A DNA stretch of 64,000 nucleotides, from NCBI GenBank assembly GCA_049323655.1, contig JBMONO010000050.1:76118-140117 (forward strand). The letters run 5' to 3'. Below, one piece after another: positions 34,413 through 43,205 of this stretch. The DNA is from DB1 sp049323655 (GTDB lineage: Bacteria > Desulfobacterota > Desulfobulbia > Desulfobulbales > SURF-16). Every line of letters starts with the position of its first letter. The stretch's first letter is position 1. A program made the position numbers and the translations under genes. The notes below the pieces were generated by a model that saw only the letters and a program-made list of their open reading frames with translations, had not been told where the DNA came from and ran no database searches.

Positions 34413-35411
34413 ATGAAGATCCTGATTGTCCAGACAAGCTATCTCGGCGATGTCATCCTCTCCACCCCGGTGATCGCCGGGGTCAGGCAGGCATATCCGT
34501 CGGCTGAAATCTGGATGATGACCACCCCGCGTGCCGCCGACCTGGTCATCCGTGATCCCCTGCTCGCCGGGGTGATCACCTTGGACAAACGCGGCAGGGA
34601 CGCCGGCATCACGGGGCTGGCCAGAATGGTGAAACGCCTCAGGGGAATGGCCTTTGACATGGTCTTCTCCCTGCACCGCTCCTACCGGACCGCCATCATC
34701 CTGACCCTGGCGGCCATTCCCGTGCGGATCGGCTTCAGCGACGCCAGACTCTCCTTTCTCTACCATCAGTGCCGGCGCCGCAACCAGGCGGACCACGATG
34801 TGCTGCGCAATCTGGCCATTCTTGATGACGGCAACTTCTCCCCTGTCGCCACCGACCTGCGGCTCCATCCGCCCTCAGCAGTAGCCGGGGAGAAGGTCAT
34901 CGCCGCCCAACCAGCCTCCCCTTACGCGGTGCTGGTGCCGGGCAGCGCCTGGGCGACCAAGCGCTGGCATTCTGAGGGATACCGGCGCACCGCCCTGTAT
35001 CTGCTGAAACTGGGATATCAGGTAGTGCTTCTCGGCAGCCCCGCCGATATTCCGATCAACCGGCAGGTTGCCGCCGGCCTTCAGGTCCACGATCTGGCCG
35101 GTCAGACCAGCGTTGCCGATGCCATGGCCCTCATCAGCGGCGCCGGGCTGGTGGTGTGCAACGACAGCATGGCCCTGCATGCCGCCTCGGCCTTCAAAGT
35201 CCCGACGGTGGCGATTTTCTGCGCCACCACCCCGCTTTTCGGTTTTGGTCCCTGGAAAAATAATGCTATGGTGGTTGAGAAGGAACTGACCTGTCGGCCC
35301 TGTTCACGCCACGGCGGCCATCGCTGTCCAAACGGTACAGAGGCCTGCATGCGAAACATTGATTTTGATCGAATCGTTGCGGCGATTCACTCTGTATGCC
35401 ATCTTTCCTGA
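34413..35411 (+). CDS. waaF: Heptosyltransferase II-like glycosyltransferase (GT9)
   Basis: This 332-residue enzyme is predicted to add the second heptose of the inner core. It starts MKILIVQTSYLGDVILSTPV and has the WaaF-type PGSAWATKRWHSEGY near residue 172, the nucleotide-sugar site LVVCNDSMALHAASAFKVP near 245, and ATTPLFGFGPW near 270. A cysteine-rich C-terminus (CRPCSRHGGHRCPNGTEACM) is also usual for this family. I chose the ATG at 34413 over a TTG at 34401. Confidence 0.88.
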   Translation: MKILIVQTSYLGDVILSTPVIAGVRQAYPSAEIWMMTTPRAADLVIRDPLLAGVITLDKRGRDAGITGLARMVKRLRGMAFDMVFSLHRSYRTAIILTLAAIPVRIGFSDARLSFLYHQCRRRNQADHDVLRNLAILDDGNFSPVATDLRLHPPSAVAGEKVIAAQPASPYAVLVPGSAWATKRWHSEGYRRTALYLLKLGYQVVLLGSPADIPINRQVAAGLQVHDLAGQTSVADAMALISGAGLVVCNDSMALHAASAFKVPTVAIFCATTPLFGFGPWKNNAMVVEKELTCRPCSRHGGHRCPNGTEACMRNIDFDRIVAAIHSVCHLS

Positions 35412-35412
35412 T

Positions 35413-36150
35413 ATGTATACAATCGATTCACATTCCGGTTATCTGTTCGGCACCTGCCTCGATCTCGACCCACAGGAACGAAATCGCCTCTTTGCCCTCT
35501 TCGCCAAACCGTCAGAGAGGGCGTTGGGCGTCCTGAACGGCCGGGCGCGTCCGGTGCTGACACAGATCGGCGCAACGGATCCGGTGGTCATCAAATATTA
35601 CCGACGCGGCGGCATGGTCAAACATCTGGCAAAAAGCCTCTATTTCCGCCTCGGCAAACCGCGGCCGCAGCAGGAGTATGAAATGATCGCCCACGCCCGC
35701 TCCTTAGGCGTTTCAAGCCCCGAGCCGCTGCTCTGGGCAATTCGGGGCACTCTTTTTTACGAGGCCTTTCTCGTCACCAGGCTCGTCGAAAACCACCGCT
35801 CTTTTTTCGATGTCGCCCACCAGAATCTGCCACGCAGTCAACGACTCGTCGGCAGGGTTGCCGCCCAGATTGATCTCTTGATCCGCAACCGGATTTATCA
35901 CCGGGATCTGCACCCCGGCAACGTGCTGATCGATGAAAACGAACGGGTCTTTATCATTGACTTTGACCGGGCCACCTTCACCTGCCGGCATCCGGACAAA
36001 CTGCGGATCGCTTACCTCAAACGGTGGAAGCGGGTCGCGACAAAATATCACCTGCCGGCAAATCTCACCGAACAGCTTTTTGACGAAATCGACCGGCGCG
36101 CCGTTCACCATGCGGTTCGGCACTGCTCCAGGGCCGGGATTGAAGGATAA
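35413..36150 (+). CDS. Kdo/heptose kinase-like protein (WaaP/KdkA superfamily)
   Basis: This 245-residue protein has an ABC1/RIO-like small kinase fold. An early VVIKYYRRGG gives the ATP lysine near residue 58, the catalytic loop is YHRDLHPGNVLID near 161, and the metal-binding segment is FIIDFDRA near 180. This matches lipopolysaccharide-core kinases that phosphorylate Kdo or heptose. The ATG lies one base after the waaF stop. Either Kdo (KdkA-like) or heptose (WaaP-like) could be the acceptor. Confidence 0.82.
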   Translation: MYTIDSHSGYLFGTCLDLDPQERNRLFALFAKPSERALGVLNGRARPVLTQIGATDPVVIKYYRRGGMVKHLAKSLYFRLGKPRPQQEYEMIAHARSLGVSSPEPLLWAIRGTLFYEAFLVTRLVENHRSFFDVAHQNLPRSQRLVGRVAAQIDLLIRNRIYHRDLHPGNVLIDENERVFIIDFDRATFTCRHPDKLRIAYLKRWKRVATKYHLPANLTEQLFDEIDRRAVHHAVRHCSRAGIEG

Positions 36151-36159
36151 GAGCCGAAC

Positions 36160-37056
36160 ATGGGCCGCAAGGAGGCAGCCGCATCATATCAGCCAGGCCC
36201 GGCAATACGGCAATCAGGGGAGACCATGACTGTCCCGGCCCGGTCACGGCCCACCATCGGCGCGATGATCATTGCCAGAAACGGTGAAGACCTGATCGCG
36301 GACTGCCTGGCCAGCATCGCCTGGATGGATGAAATCATCGTTCTCGACAACAACAGCGAGGATGGGACCCGATCAATCGCCGCCGGCTATGGGGCACAGG
36401 TCATCGTCGAACGGCAGTGGCACGGTTTTGGTCCGCAGCGCCGGCTGGCGCAAACTTATGCGACAGCCGACTGGCTGTTCTGGATCGATGTCGACGAGCG
36501 CATGAGTCCAGCCCTGACACAACGGCTCCAAGAGCTGCTGGCGGACCCCGCCCTTGACCCGGATCTTGCCTACAGTGTCCCGCGGGCCACCGACTTCTTC
36601 GGCCGGACAATGCGCCATGGCGGCTGGTATCCCAACCGGGTCGTCCGCTTTCATCACCGGCTGCGCTATCAATACAACGAGGCCCGCATCCACGAAAAAC
36701 TCGATGTCCCGTCAGCAAAGGTCCGCCCCTTGGCCGAGGACCTCATCCACCTGACCACCGAACACTTCGACGCCTACCTGAAAAAATCCGTTTCCTATGC
36801 CGACACCTGGGCCAGGGAAAGGGCCCGTCAAGGCGAACAGACCTCGGTGGCCGCCATCCTCTTGCGTTCGCTGGCCGCCTTTCTCAACAAGTATGTTGTG
36901 CAGGCCGGTTTTCTCGATGGCCGCCATGGTCTGCTGTTATCGATCCAGAGCAGCCACTATGTCTTCAACAAGTACCTCGGCCTCTGGATTTACGGTCACG
37001 GCTTCCGTCCGATCGCGCCGGACAGGGAGCCGACCGACAACAAACCCCTCACCTGA
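36160..37056 (+). CDS. Family 2 glycosyltransferase (WaaE/KdtX-like)
   Basis: This 298-residue GT-A enzyme resembles the inner-core beta-1,4-glucosyltransferases WaaE/KdtX. It shows GAMIIARNGEDLIADCL near residue 33, DEIIVLDNNSEDGT near 57, and the DXD-like WIDVDERMS near 106; RVVRFHHRLRYQYNEARIHE near 160 is typical of the group. Two starts are plausible: ATG at 36160, or ATG at 36226 preceded by GGGGAG. The second would remove 22 residues that look non-conserved. Confidence 0.85.
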   Translation: MGRKEAAASYQPGPAIRQSGETMTVPARSRPTIGAMIIARNGEDLIADCLASIAWMDEIIVLDNNSEDGTRSIAAGYGAQVIVERQWHGFGPQRRLAQTYATADWLFWIDVDERMSPALTQRLQELLADPALDPDLAYSVPRATDFFGRTMRHGGWYPNRVVRFHHRLRYQYNEARIHEKLDVPSAKVRPLAEDLIHLTTEHFDAYLKKSVSYADTWARERARQGEQTSVAAILLRSLAAFLNKYVVQAGFLDGRHGLLLSIQSSHYVFNKYLGLWIYGHGFRPIAPDREPTDNKPLT

Positions 37057-37065
37057 CTGATTACC

Positions 37066-38118
37066 ATGCATATCTGTCATATCAATCTGGCCAAGGGTTT
37101 TCACGGCGGTGAGCGACAGACCCTGAACCTGCTGGGCCAACTCCACGCCCTTGCAATCAGGCAAAGCCTGGTCTGCCCTCCGGGCAGCCGCCTCCAGCAG
37201 GAGGCCGAGGCGGCCGGGATCGAGACCATTGGGGTCAGCCACTGGCTGCGGGGGCATCGTCACCCCGCACCGGGAACCGTGCTACACGGTCACTGCGGCC
37301 AGAGCGTGCACTGGGCCGCCATCCAGCATCTCTGCCATCGGCAACCCTATGTCGTTACCCGGCGGGTCGACAACCCGATCGGCCAAAACCCCTGGACCCG
37401 CTACTGCTATCAGCACGCCAGCGCCATCGCCTGCCTGAGCAGCGCTATCGAAGCCGAGGTGGCGAAAATCGCCGGCAAAGTCCGACGGGTGCGGATCCCC
37501 AGCAGTTACTCCGGCTTTCAGGCCGATCCGGAAAAGGTGGCGCGGATCAGGAAGGATTTTTCTGGCAAAACCCTGATTGGCCAGGTCGGCAAGATGATCG
37601 CCCACAAGGGGTTCCGCTACACCATCGACGCGGCCAGACTCTTGCAACACCAGTGCCCGCACGCACATATCGTCCTGCTCGGCGATGGCCCACTGTGGTC
37701 GGAGTTGCAAGACCAGGCCCGCGACCTTACCAACCTGACCATGCTCGGCCATGTCGATGATATCGGCAATTATCTGGCCGCCCTCGACCTGCTCGTCTTC
37801 CCGTCACTGCACGAAGGAATGGGTTCGACGATTCTCGAAGCCATGCAGCACGGGGTGCCGGTGGTGGCAGCCAGGGCGGGAGGGATTCCTGATCTCATTG
37901 AAGACGGGGTAACCGGACTGCTGGTTGCCCCCGGCAATGCCCAGACCCTGGCAGCGGCAATCAGGGTGCTGCTGGAACGGCCGGAGCTGGCCCAGGCCCT
38001 GGCAACGGAGGCACGCGGGCAGCTGTCGCGTTTCTCGCCCCAGGCCATGGCCGGTCGATACCTGGAACTCTATCAATCACTCGCACCGACCGTGTTGCCG
38101 GAAAATTGCATCCGGTAG
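37066..38118 (+). CDS. Family 4 glycosyltransferase, LPS core or O-antigen
   Basis: This 350-residue GT-B enzyme begins MHICHINLAKGFHGGERQTL and has the family 4 C-terminal motif FPSLHEGMGSTILEAMQHGV near residue 245, followed by PVVAARAGGIPDLIEDGVTG. The sugar donor cannot be read from the sequence. The 3' end runs 46 bp into the convergent msbA gene, so the last codons of both genes are read from the same DNA. Confidence 0.87.
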   Translation: MHICHINLAKGFHGGERQTLNLLGQLHALAIRQSLVCPPGSRLQQEAEAAGIETIGVSHWLRGHRHPAPGTVLHGHCGQSVHWAAIQHLCHRQPYVVTRRVDNPIGQNPWTRYCYQHASAIACLSSAIEAEVAKIAGKVRRVRIPSSYSGFQADPEKVARIRKDFSGKTLIGQVGKMIAHKGFRYTIDAARLLQHQCPHAHIVLLGDGPLWSELQDQARDLTNLTMLGHVDDIGNYLAALDLLVFPSLHEGMGSTILEAMQHGVPVVAARAGGIPDLIEDGVTGLLVAPGNAQTLAAAIRVLLERPELAQALATEARGQLSRFSPQAMAGRYLELYQSLAPTVLPENCIR

Positions 38119-39848
38119 AGCTTGCTGTATTCGCCCTCCAGGGCGAGCAGTTGCTCGTGCGTTCCCTTTTCGACAATGACGCCGTCGGCAAGCACGGCAA
38201 TCTGATCAGCCGCGGTGATCGTTGCCAGGCGGTGGGCAATGACCACGGTGGTCCGCCCCCGCATGAGATTGGCCAAGGCCTTCTGCACCAGGGCCTCGGC
38301 CTCGGAATCGAGCGAGGAGGTCGCTTCGTCGAGAATGAGGATCGGCGCATCCTTCAGCAGGGCCCGGGCAATGCAGAGACGCTGCTTTTCCCCGCCGGAA
38401 AGCCGGCCCCCCGCTTCACCGATGACGGTGTCGTAACCGTGCGGAAATCCCATGATAAAATCATGGGCATAGGCGGCTTGTGCGGCGGCGACCAGCTCCG
38501 CCTCGCTGGCCAGGCGGTTGCCGTAGGCGATATTGTCCCGGACGGTCTCATTAAAGAGAATCGGCTCCTGGGTGACGACTGCGATCTGCCGGCGCAGGTC
38601 GGAAACCCTGAGTTCACGGATATCGACGCCGTCAATGAGGATACGCCCCTTGCTGACATCGTAAAAACGCGGAATCAGGTTAGCGAGAGTGCTTTTGCCG
38701 CCGCCGCTCATGCCGACCAGGGCGAGCACTTGGCCACTCGGGATAAAGAGATCGATATCCCGCAGTACCGGTTTGTCCGGAATGCCCTCGTAGTGGAACG
38801 AAACATTCTCGAAGGTAAGGGAATGGGGCTGAATAACGATCTTGCGGGGCTGTTCCGGGTCCGTGATGGCGGGCGGCGTCTCGATGATATCGTAGATCCG
38901 GTCGACCGCCGCCAACCCTTGCTGCACGGCATTATTGAGACGACTGAGTTTTTTTACCGGATCATACAGCAGCAGGGTACAGGTCAGGAAACTGATGAAC
39001 TTGCCGGGCGTCGAAATCCCCTTGATCACCTGCCAGCCTCCGTACCAGATGACAAAGGCAACGGCGAGTCCGCCAAGCAGTTCCATGATCGGCGAAGAAA
39101 GGGTGCGGATAACGACATGGCGGATTTCCATTGTAAACAGATTGTCGGTTTTCGCATAGAAACGGATCTTCTCGTGCTCTTCCATGCCAAAGGCCTTGAC
39201 GATTTTGTTGCCGGCAAGGGTCTCGTGCAGAAAGGCGCTCAAGTCCGCCATTGCCTCATGACAGACAGTGCTGATGCGCCGGACCCGGCGTCCCAGTTCA
39301 AAGACCGGGAAATAGGCAATGGGCAGAATGAGAAAGGCAATGATCGCCAGCCGCCAGTTCATGTAGAGAATCACCATCGCCAGACCGATGATGGTCGAGG
39401 TGTCGCGCAGCGCGCTGGTGATCGTCGTCGAAACCATGGTCTTGATGACATTAACATCATTGGTAATCCGCGACATGAGCGCGCCGGTATGCTCGCTCTG
39501 GAAAAAGGCCAGGGAGAGGCCCTGGATATGGTCATAGAGATCGTTGCGCAACCGGCGGATGATATCCTGGGCAACGTAGTTGAGGTAATACTCCTGGCCG
39601 TAGGTCGCCACCCCGCGGACCACGGCAATGACGATGACGAGCAGGGGAAAAAGCATAAGGCCGGTGGTATCCCGATTGACAAAAATCTTGTCGATCACCG
39701 GTTTCAGGAGATAGCCCATCGCCGAGGTGGTCGCCGACACCAGCAGCATACAGAAACCCGCCACCAGAAATTTCTTCCTGTTCCGCCTAATCATGCCAAA
39801 CAGATGACGATGGCGGGGTTTCAATGCAAAAGATTTCAATATTATCAT
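38073..39848 (-). CDS. msbA: Lipid A flippase ABC transporter
   Basis: This 591-residue half-transporter has six membrane helices in residues 1-300 and an ATPase with GMSGGGKSTL near residue 376, LSGGEKQRLCIARALL and ILILDEATSSLD. It flips lipid A-core across the inner membrane, which fits its place at the end of the LPS cluster. The family size supports the ATG at 39848; an upstream frame adds 21 residues. The gene is read against the cluster and overlaps the end of the GT4 gene. Confidence 0.9.
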   Translation of the reverse strand: MIILKSFALKPRHRHLFGMIRRNRKKFLVAGFCMLLVSATTSAMGYLLKPVIDKIFVNRDTTGLMLFPLLVIVIAVVRGVATYGQEYYLNYVAQDIIRRLRNDLYDHIQGLSLAFFQSEHTGALMSRITNDVNVIKTMVSTTITSALRDTSTIIGLAMVILYMNWRLAIIAFLILPIAYFPVFELGRRVRRISTVCHEAMADLSAFLHETLAGNKIVKAFGMEEHEKIRFYAKTDNLFTMEIRHVVIRTLSSPIMELLGGLAVAFVIWYGGWQVIKGISTPGKFISFLTCTLLLYDPVKKLSRLNNAVQQGLAAVDRIYDIIETPPAITDPEQPRKIVIQPHSLTFENVSFHYEGIPDKPVLRDIDLFIPSGQVLALVGMSGGGKSTLANLIPRFYDVSKGRILIDGVDIRELRVSDLRRQIAVVTQEPILFNETVRDNIAYGNRLASEAELVAAAQAAYAHDFIMGFPHGYDTVIGEAGGRLSGGEKQRLCIARALLKDAPILILDEATSSLDSEAEALVQKALANLMRGRTTVVIAHRLATITAADQIAVLADGVIVEKGTHEQLLALEGEYSKLYRMQFSGNTVGASD

Positions 39849-40182
39849 GAGGAAAAGGGAAGTCCTGTATGTGCGCCGTTGCGGTGGACATCTTCTGTCG
39901 AAAACATACACCTGGTTTCGTCAGCCTTATTTACATGACCGGGCGCCCGTTGTAAACAGCGGCGCGACGGGATGAAGGTCGCGGGTCTTTCAGGAAACAA
40001 AAGACACCCGACCTCTTTCGGGTGAGCGGGCGGGCCATGTCCACGACAAACTTTTTCGGCGACATTCCGCAAATGATGCAAACTTTTTTCAGAAAAAAGA
40101 CGTCTTAAGGGACATGCATCATGTCAAGAAGCAACGGCCGATTCCCTGGCCGCCATTATTATCCATGAATGGAGGAACAGCC

Positions 40183-40506
40183 ATGCAGAAAAAACGCACA
40201 TCCATCGTCACAGCCCTTCTTCTCCTGGCGCTGGCCGCCGCCCCGGCCTTTGCCGGCCCCGATTACAGCACGATGTCCACCGACGAACTCAACGAGATGC
40301 GCGGCACCATGCGAGATGCCCCGGCCGAGGAACGCGAGGCGTTCCAGCGGGAATGGCAGCATCGAATCAACACCATGACCAGGGAAGAACGGCAAAAGTA
40401 CAGCGGCCCGCCGGCAAACGCCCCGCGGGACGGCTCCGGTGACGGTTATGGCCGCGGCATGGGCGGCGGGATGGGTGGCGGCGGCATGGGTGGGGGAAGA
40501 AGATAA
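40183..40506 (+). CDS. Small secreted protein with Gly-Met-rich tail
   Basis: This 107-residue protein has a signal peptide (TSIVTALLLLALAAAPAFA, residues 6-24). The charged helical middle includes STMSTDELNEMRGTMRDAP and MTREERQKY, and the C-terminal tail is built of GMGGG repeats ending GGGMGGGRR. GGAGG lies eight bases before the ATG. Similar DUF-type periplasmic proteins with STDEL-type helices and Gly-rich tails occur in sulfate reducers, but no function is known. A GC-rich hairpin follows. Confidence 0.7.
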   Translation: MQKKRTSIVTALLLLALAAAPAFAGPDYSTMSTDELNEMRGTMRDAPAEEREAFQREWQHRINTMTREERQKYSGPPANAPRDGSGDGYGRGMGGGMGGGGMGGGRR

Positions 40507-40528
40507 TCCTCCCGCCCTTCTCTCAATA

Positions 40529-40553
40529 ACGGCCGGGCCTTGCGTCCGGCCGT
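40529..40553 (+). terminator. GC-rich hairpin, weak terminator candidate
   Basis: An 8-bp stem ACGGCCGG/CCGGCCGT with a 9-base loop lies 22 bp after the Gly-rich protein stop. No T-run follows, so termination would be weak or Rho-dependent. Confidence 0.35.
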
Positions 40554-40625
40554 CATCCCTCCTTCCGCTCCCGCCGATCCGGTGGAAATATCTTTGACCG
40601 TCTTTCCACAATGTGACAGAATAAG

Positions 40626-40654
40626 GATGGTCTCGTAAAACTGAAACTCAACCA
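40626..40654. repeat. End fragment of a MITE-like element, copy D (29 bp)
   Basis: GATGGTCTCGTAAAACTGAAAC (start 40626) continues as TCAACCA. This is nearly identical to the end of copy B read on the opposite strand. Only one end is present, and chemoreceptor coding sequence begins where the similarity stops. Confidence 0.65.
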
Positions 40655-40667
40655 TGATACGGATGAC

Positions 40668-42008
40668 ATGGCGGTGTACATGGGCGTTAAGGAACTCGAC
40701 ATCGCCAAGGATCTGAAGGAAAAAAGGTTGCCGGAAACCGCAGGATTTGTCCGCATCTTCTCCTCCAACAACGAAAACACCGATCCCTATATCAGCTCCG
40801 GCCTCCTGCAACGCTGCGCCTCCGGCCTGGCGGCAGAAGAAAAGGACGGCCGCCTGCTCACCGCCATCCCTCTGCGTGATTTCTCAGGCGATCTCAAAGG
40901 CGCCCTGGTCTTTGTCCGTGATGCCAGTTCCGAACTCGCCTTCATCAACATGCTGGAATGGACGTTGATCGGCGGCGGCGTCTTCCTGCTCGTTGCCGTC
41001 TGCCTCTTTCTCCACCTGTCAAGCTCTTCCATCATCACAAGCCTCTCCTCGGCCATGAGCCGGCTCGAAGAGAGCAGCAGAAACGTCAGCCACTCCTCCA
41101 ACGAAATCACCGTCTCAAGCCAGACAGTCGCCTCCGGCGCCTCCGAGCAGGCCGCGGCCCTGGAAGAGACGTCGGCCTCCATGGAGGAAACGACCTCCAT
41201 GATCAAGGCCACGGCCGCCAATTCCGCCGAGGCGGACAATCTGATGAAGCAGACGGCGACAATTACCGAAAAGGCAAAAAAATCCATGGAGGAATTCATC
41301 GTTTCCATGGACGAAATTTCCCGGGCCAGCGAAGAGACCTCGAAGATCATCAAGACCATCGACGAGATCGCCTTTCAGACCAACCTGCTGGCTCTCAACG
41401 CCGCCGGCGAGGCGGCCCGGGCCGGCGAGGCGGGCAGCGGATTCGCGGTGGTGGCCGACGAGGTGCGAAACCTGGCAATGCGGGCCACCGAAGCGGCGCG
41501 CAACACCGCAACCCTCATCGAATCAACTCTGGAAAAGGTGAAAAAGGGGGCAATTATCGCCGGCAGCTCCAACGAAACCTTCAATGAGGTGGCGTCCGCC
41601 AGCCGGAAAATAGGCGAACTGATCAACGAGATCTCCATTGCCTCCCGCGAGCAGGCTTTAGGGGTAGACCAGATCAACAAAACCATCACGGAAATGGAGT
41701 CCGTCACCCAGAACAACGCCGCCTCGGCGGAAGAGTCCGCCGCCGCCTCGGAAGAACTGAAGGGCCAGGCAGCGCGGATGGAGGAAATTGTCCTTGCCCT
41801 GCAGGACATTCTTGCGGGAAAAAGCGCGGCGGTTGCTGGACAGCAGGCAAAGTCAAGCGCTCCCCGACGGCAGGCAAAACCAGCGCCCGCGGGCCAAGCG
41901 CGCCTGTCCGGACCGAAACCGGCAGGCAGGGCTGCAGCAAAGGCTTCGGAAAAAAAACGCTCTGCCGAAGAGATCATTCCGCTCGAAGGCGATTTTCAGG
42001 ATTTCTGA
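40668..42008 (+). CDS. Methyl-accepting chemotaxis protein, 5'-truncated
   Basis: This 446-residue product has one membrane helix (residues 93-113) and a long signalling coiled coil with the hairpin-tip block EIAFQTNLLALNAAGEAARAG near residue 235. Normal chemoreceptors have an N-terminal helix plus a full sensor domain first. Here only the last 90 residues of a sensor domain precede the single helix, and the reading frame enters from a repeat fragment (copy D) after a stop at 40614. At the tip the usual NAAVEAARAGE valine is a glycine. The C-terminus is a basic Ala/Pro-rich tail ending EEIIPLEGDFQDF. It may be a remnant or a partly functional cytosolic signaller. No ribosome binding site is evident. 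Confidence 0.75.
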   Translation: MAVYMGVKELDIAKDLKEKRLPETAGFVRIFSSNNENTDPYISSGLLQRCASGLAAEEKDGRLLTAIPLRDFSGDLKGALVFVRDASSELAFINMLEWTLIGGGVFLLVAVCLFLHLSSSSIITSLSSAMSRLEESSRNVSHSSNEITVSSQTVASGASEQAAALEETSASMEETTSMIKATAANSAEADNLMKQTATITEKAKKSMEEFIVSMDEISRASEETSKIIKTIDEIAFQTNLLALNAAGEAARAGEAGSGFAVVADEVRNLAMRATEAARNTATLIESTLEKVKKGAIIAGSSNETFNEVASASRKIGELINEISIASREQALGVDQINKTITEMESVTQNNAASAEESAAASEELKGQAARMEEIVLALQDILAGKSAAVAGQQAKSSAPRRQAKPAPAGQARLSGPKPAGRAAAKASEKKRSAEEIIPLEGDFQDF

Positions 42009-42058
42009 TGCGGCACGCGGAACGGATTGCTTTCTTCCAACCAAGTCGCGACGGACAT

Positions 42059-43099
42059 TCACAGCACGTTGTCGTAATAACAGGTTTTGCCGCAGTAATT
42101 GACAAACTCCAGACGTCGCCCCTCCTTCGTGACATAGCCGGGCGTGAGCGGAATCTTGCCGCCGCCGCCCGGCGCGTCCACGGCATAGGTCGGCACGGCC
42201 AGCCCCGAGGTGTGGCCGATCAGCGTGCGCATAATCTCCAGGCCGGCGGCGATCGGGGTGCGGAAGTGATTGGTGCCGCGGGTCATGTCACCCTGAAAAA
42301 GATAATAGGGGCGGACCCGAATCATCAAAAGCCGTTGCATCAGCTCGCGGATGACGAGCGGATCGTCATTGACCCCACGCAGCAACACGGTCTGGCAGCT
42401 CAGCGGAATGCCGGCGCCGGCCAGCCGGGCGCAGGCCCGGGCCGCCGCCGGAGTGATCTCGCACGGATGGTTGAAATGGGTGTTGAGATAGAGGGGATGG
42501 TATCTGGCCAGCATGGCCGCGAGTTTGACCGTTATCCGCATGGGCAGGGTGCATGGCACCCGGCTGCCGATGCGAATGATCTGCACCGAGGGTATACGAC
42601 GGAGGGCAACAAGGATATGCTCCAACTGCTCATCGCCAAGCAGCAGCGGATCGCCGCCGGAGACCAGCACATCGCGGATTGCGGGGTTTTTCGCGATGTA
42701 ATCGATACCCGCCGCCACCGTCTCCGGCGTGATCACCATCCTGTCGGTGCCCACCTTGCGCTTACGGGTGCAGAACCGGCAGTACATGGCGCACTGAGAG
42801 CTGACGAGAAAAAGCACTCGGTCCGGATATTTGTGGATCAGGTTGGGTACCGGGCTCAGATTCTCCTCATCCAGGGGATCTGAGAAACAGTCCTGGTCCT
42901 CGATCTCCGCCGCGGCCGGTACCGCCTGCCGCCAGATGGGATCGTCCATCTCCTTTATCAGCCCGAAATAATAGGGATTGATCCGCATGGGATAGATCTC
43001 GGCAACCCGGGAGATCACCTCCCGATCCGGGGCGAACCGGACCGGAAGCTCCTCGGCCCGCACTATGCTCTTTCTCAGTATGGCACGCCAGCCTTGCAT
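42059..43099 (-). CDS. KamA-family radical SAM aminomutase (lysine 2,3-aminomutase/EpmB-like)
   Basis: This 346-residue enzyme has the radical SAM cluster motif CAMYCRFC near residue 103, the GGDPLLL motif near 148, and the PLP-binding lysine in DAPGGGGKIPLTP near 306. It may interconvert alpha- and beta-lysine or serve an EF-P modification; no epmA is visible here. I chose the ATG at 43099, preceded by CAGGAC, in place of a GTG-type opening 11 codons upstream. It is divergently oriented to another radical SAM gene with about 105 bp between them. Confidence 0.88.
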   Translation of the reverse strand: MQGWRAILRKSIVRAEELPVRFAPDREVISRVAEIYPMRINPYYFGLIKEMDDPIWRQAVPAAAEIEDQDCFSDPLDEENLSPVPNLIHKYPDRVLFLVSSQCAMYCRFCTRKRKVGTDRMVITPETVAAGIDYIAKNPAIRDVLVSGGDPLLLGDEQLEHILVALRRIPSVQIIRIGSRVPCTLPMRITVKLAAMLARYHPLYLNTHFNHPCEITPAAARACARLAGAGIPLSCQTVLLRGVNDDPLVIRELMQRLLMIRVRPYYLFQGDMTRGTNHFRTPIAAGLEIMRTLIGHTSGLAVPTYAVDAPGGGGKIPLTPGYVTKEGRRLEFVNYCGKTCYYDNVL

Positions 43100-43205
43100 G
43101 AAACGTCCTGGAGATGATAAACTTGAGGGCAACGTGCGATTTCCGCACCATGCAACCGAATGCGGCAGCAGAGTGCCACACTAGCATTTTTCCCGACCGG
43201 ACGAA

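Noticed and set aside
38106..39938. A 610-codon open frame antisense to msbA
   Set aside because: It mirrors the msbA coding sequence, has shadow-like composition and no ribosome binding site.
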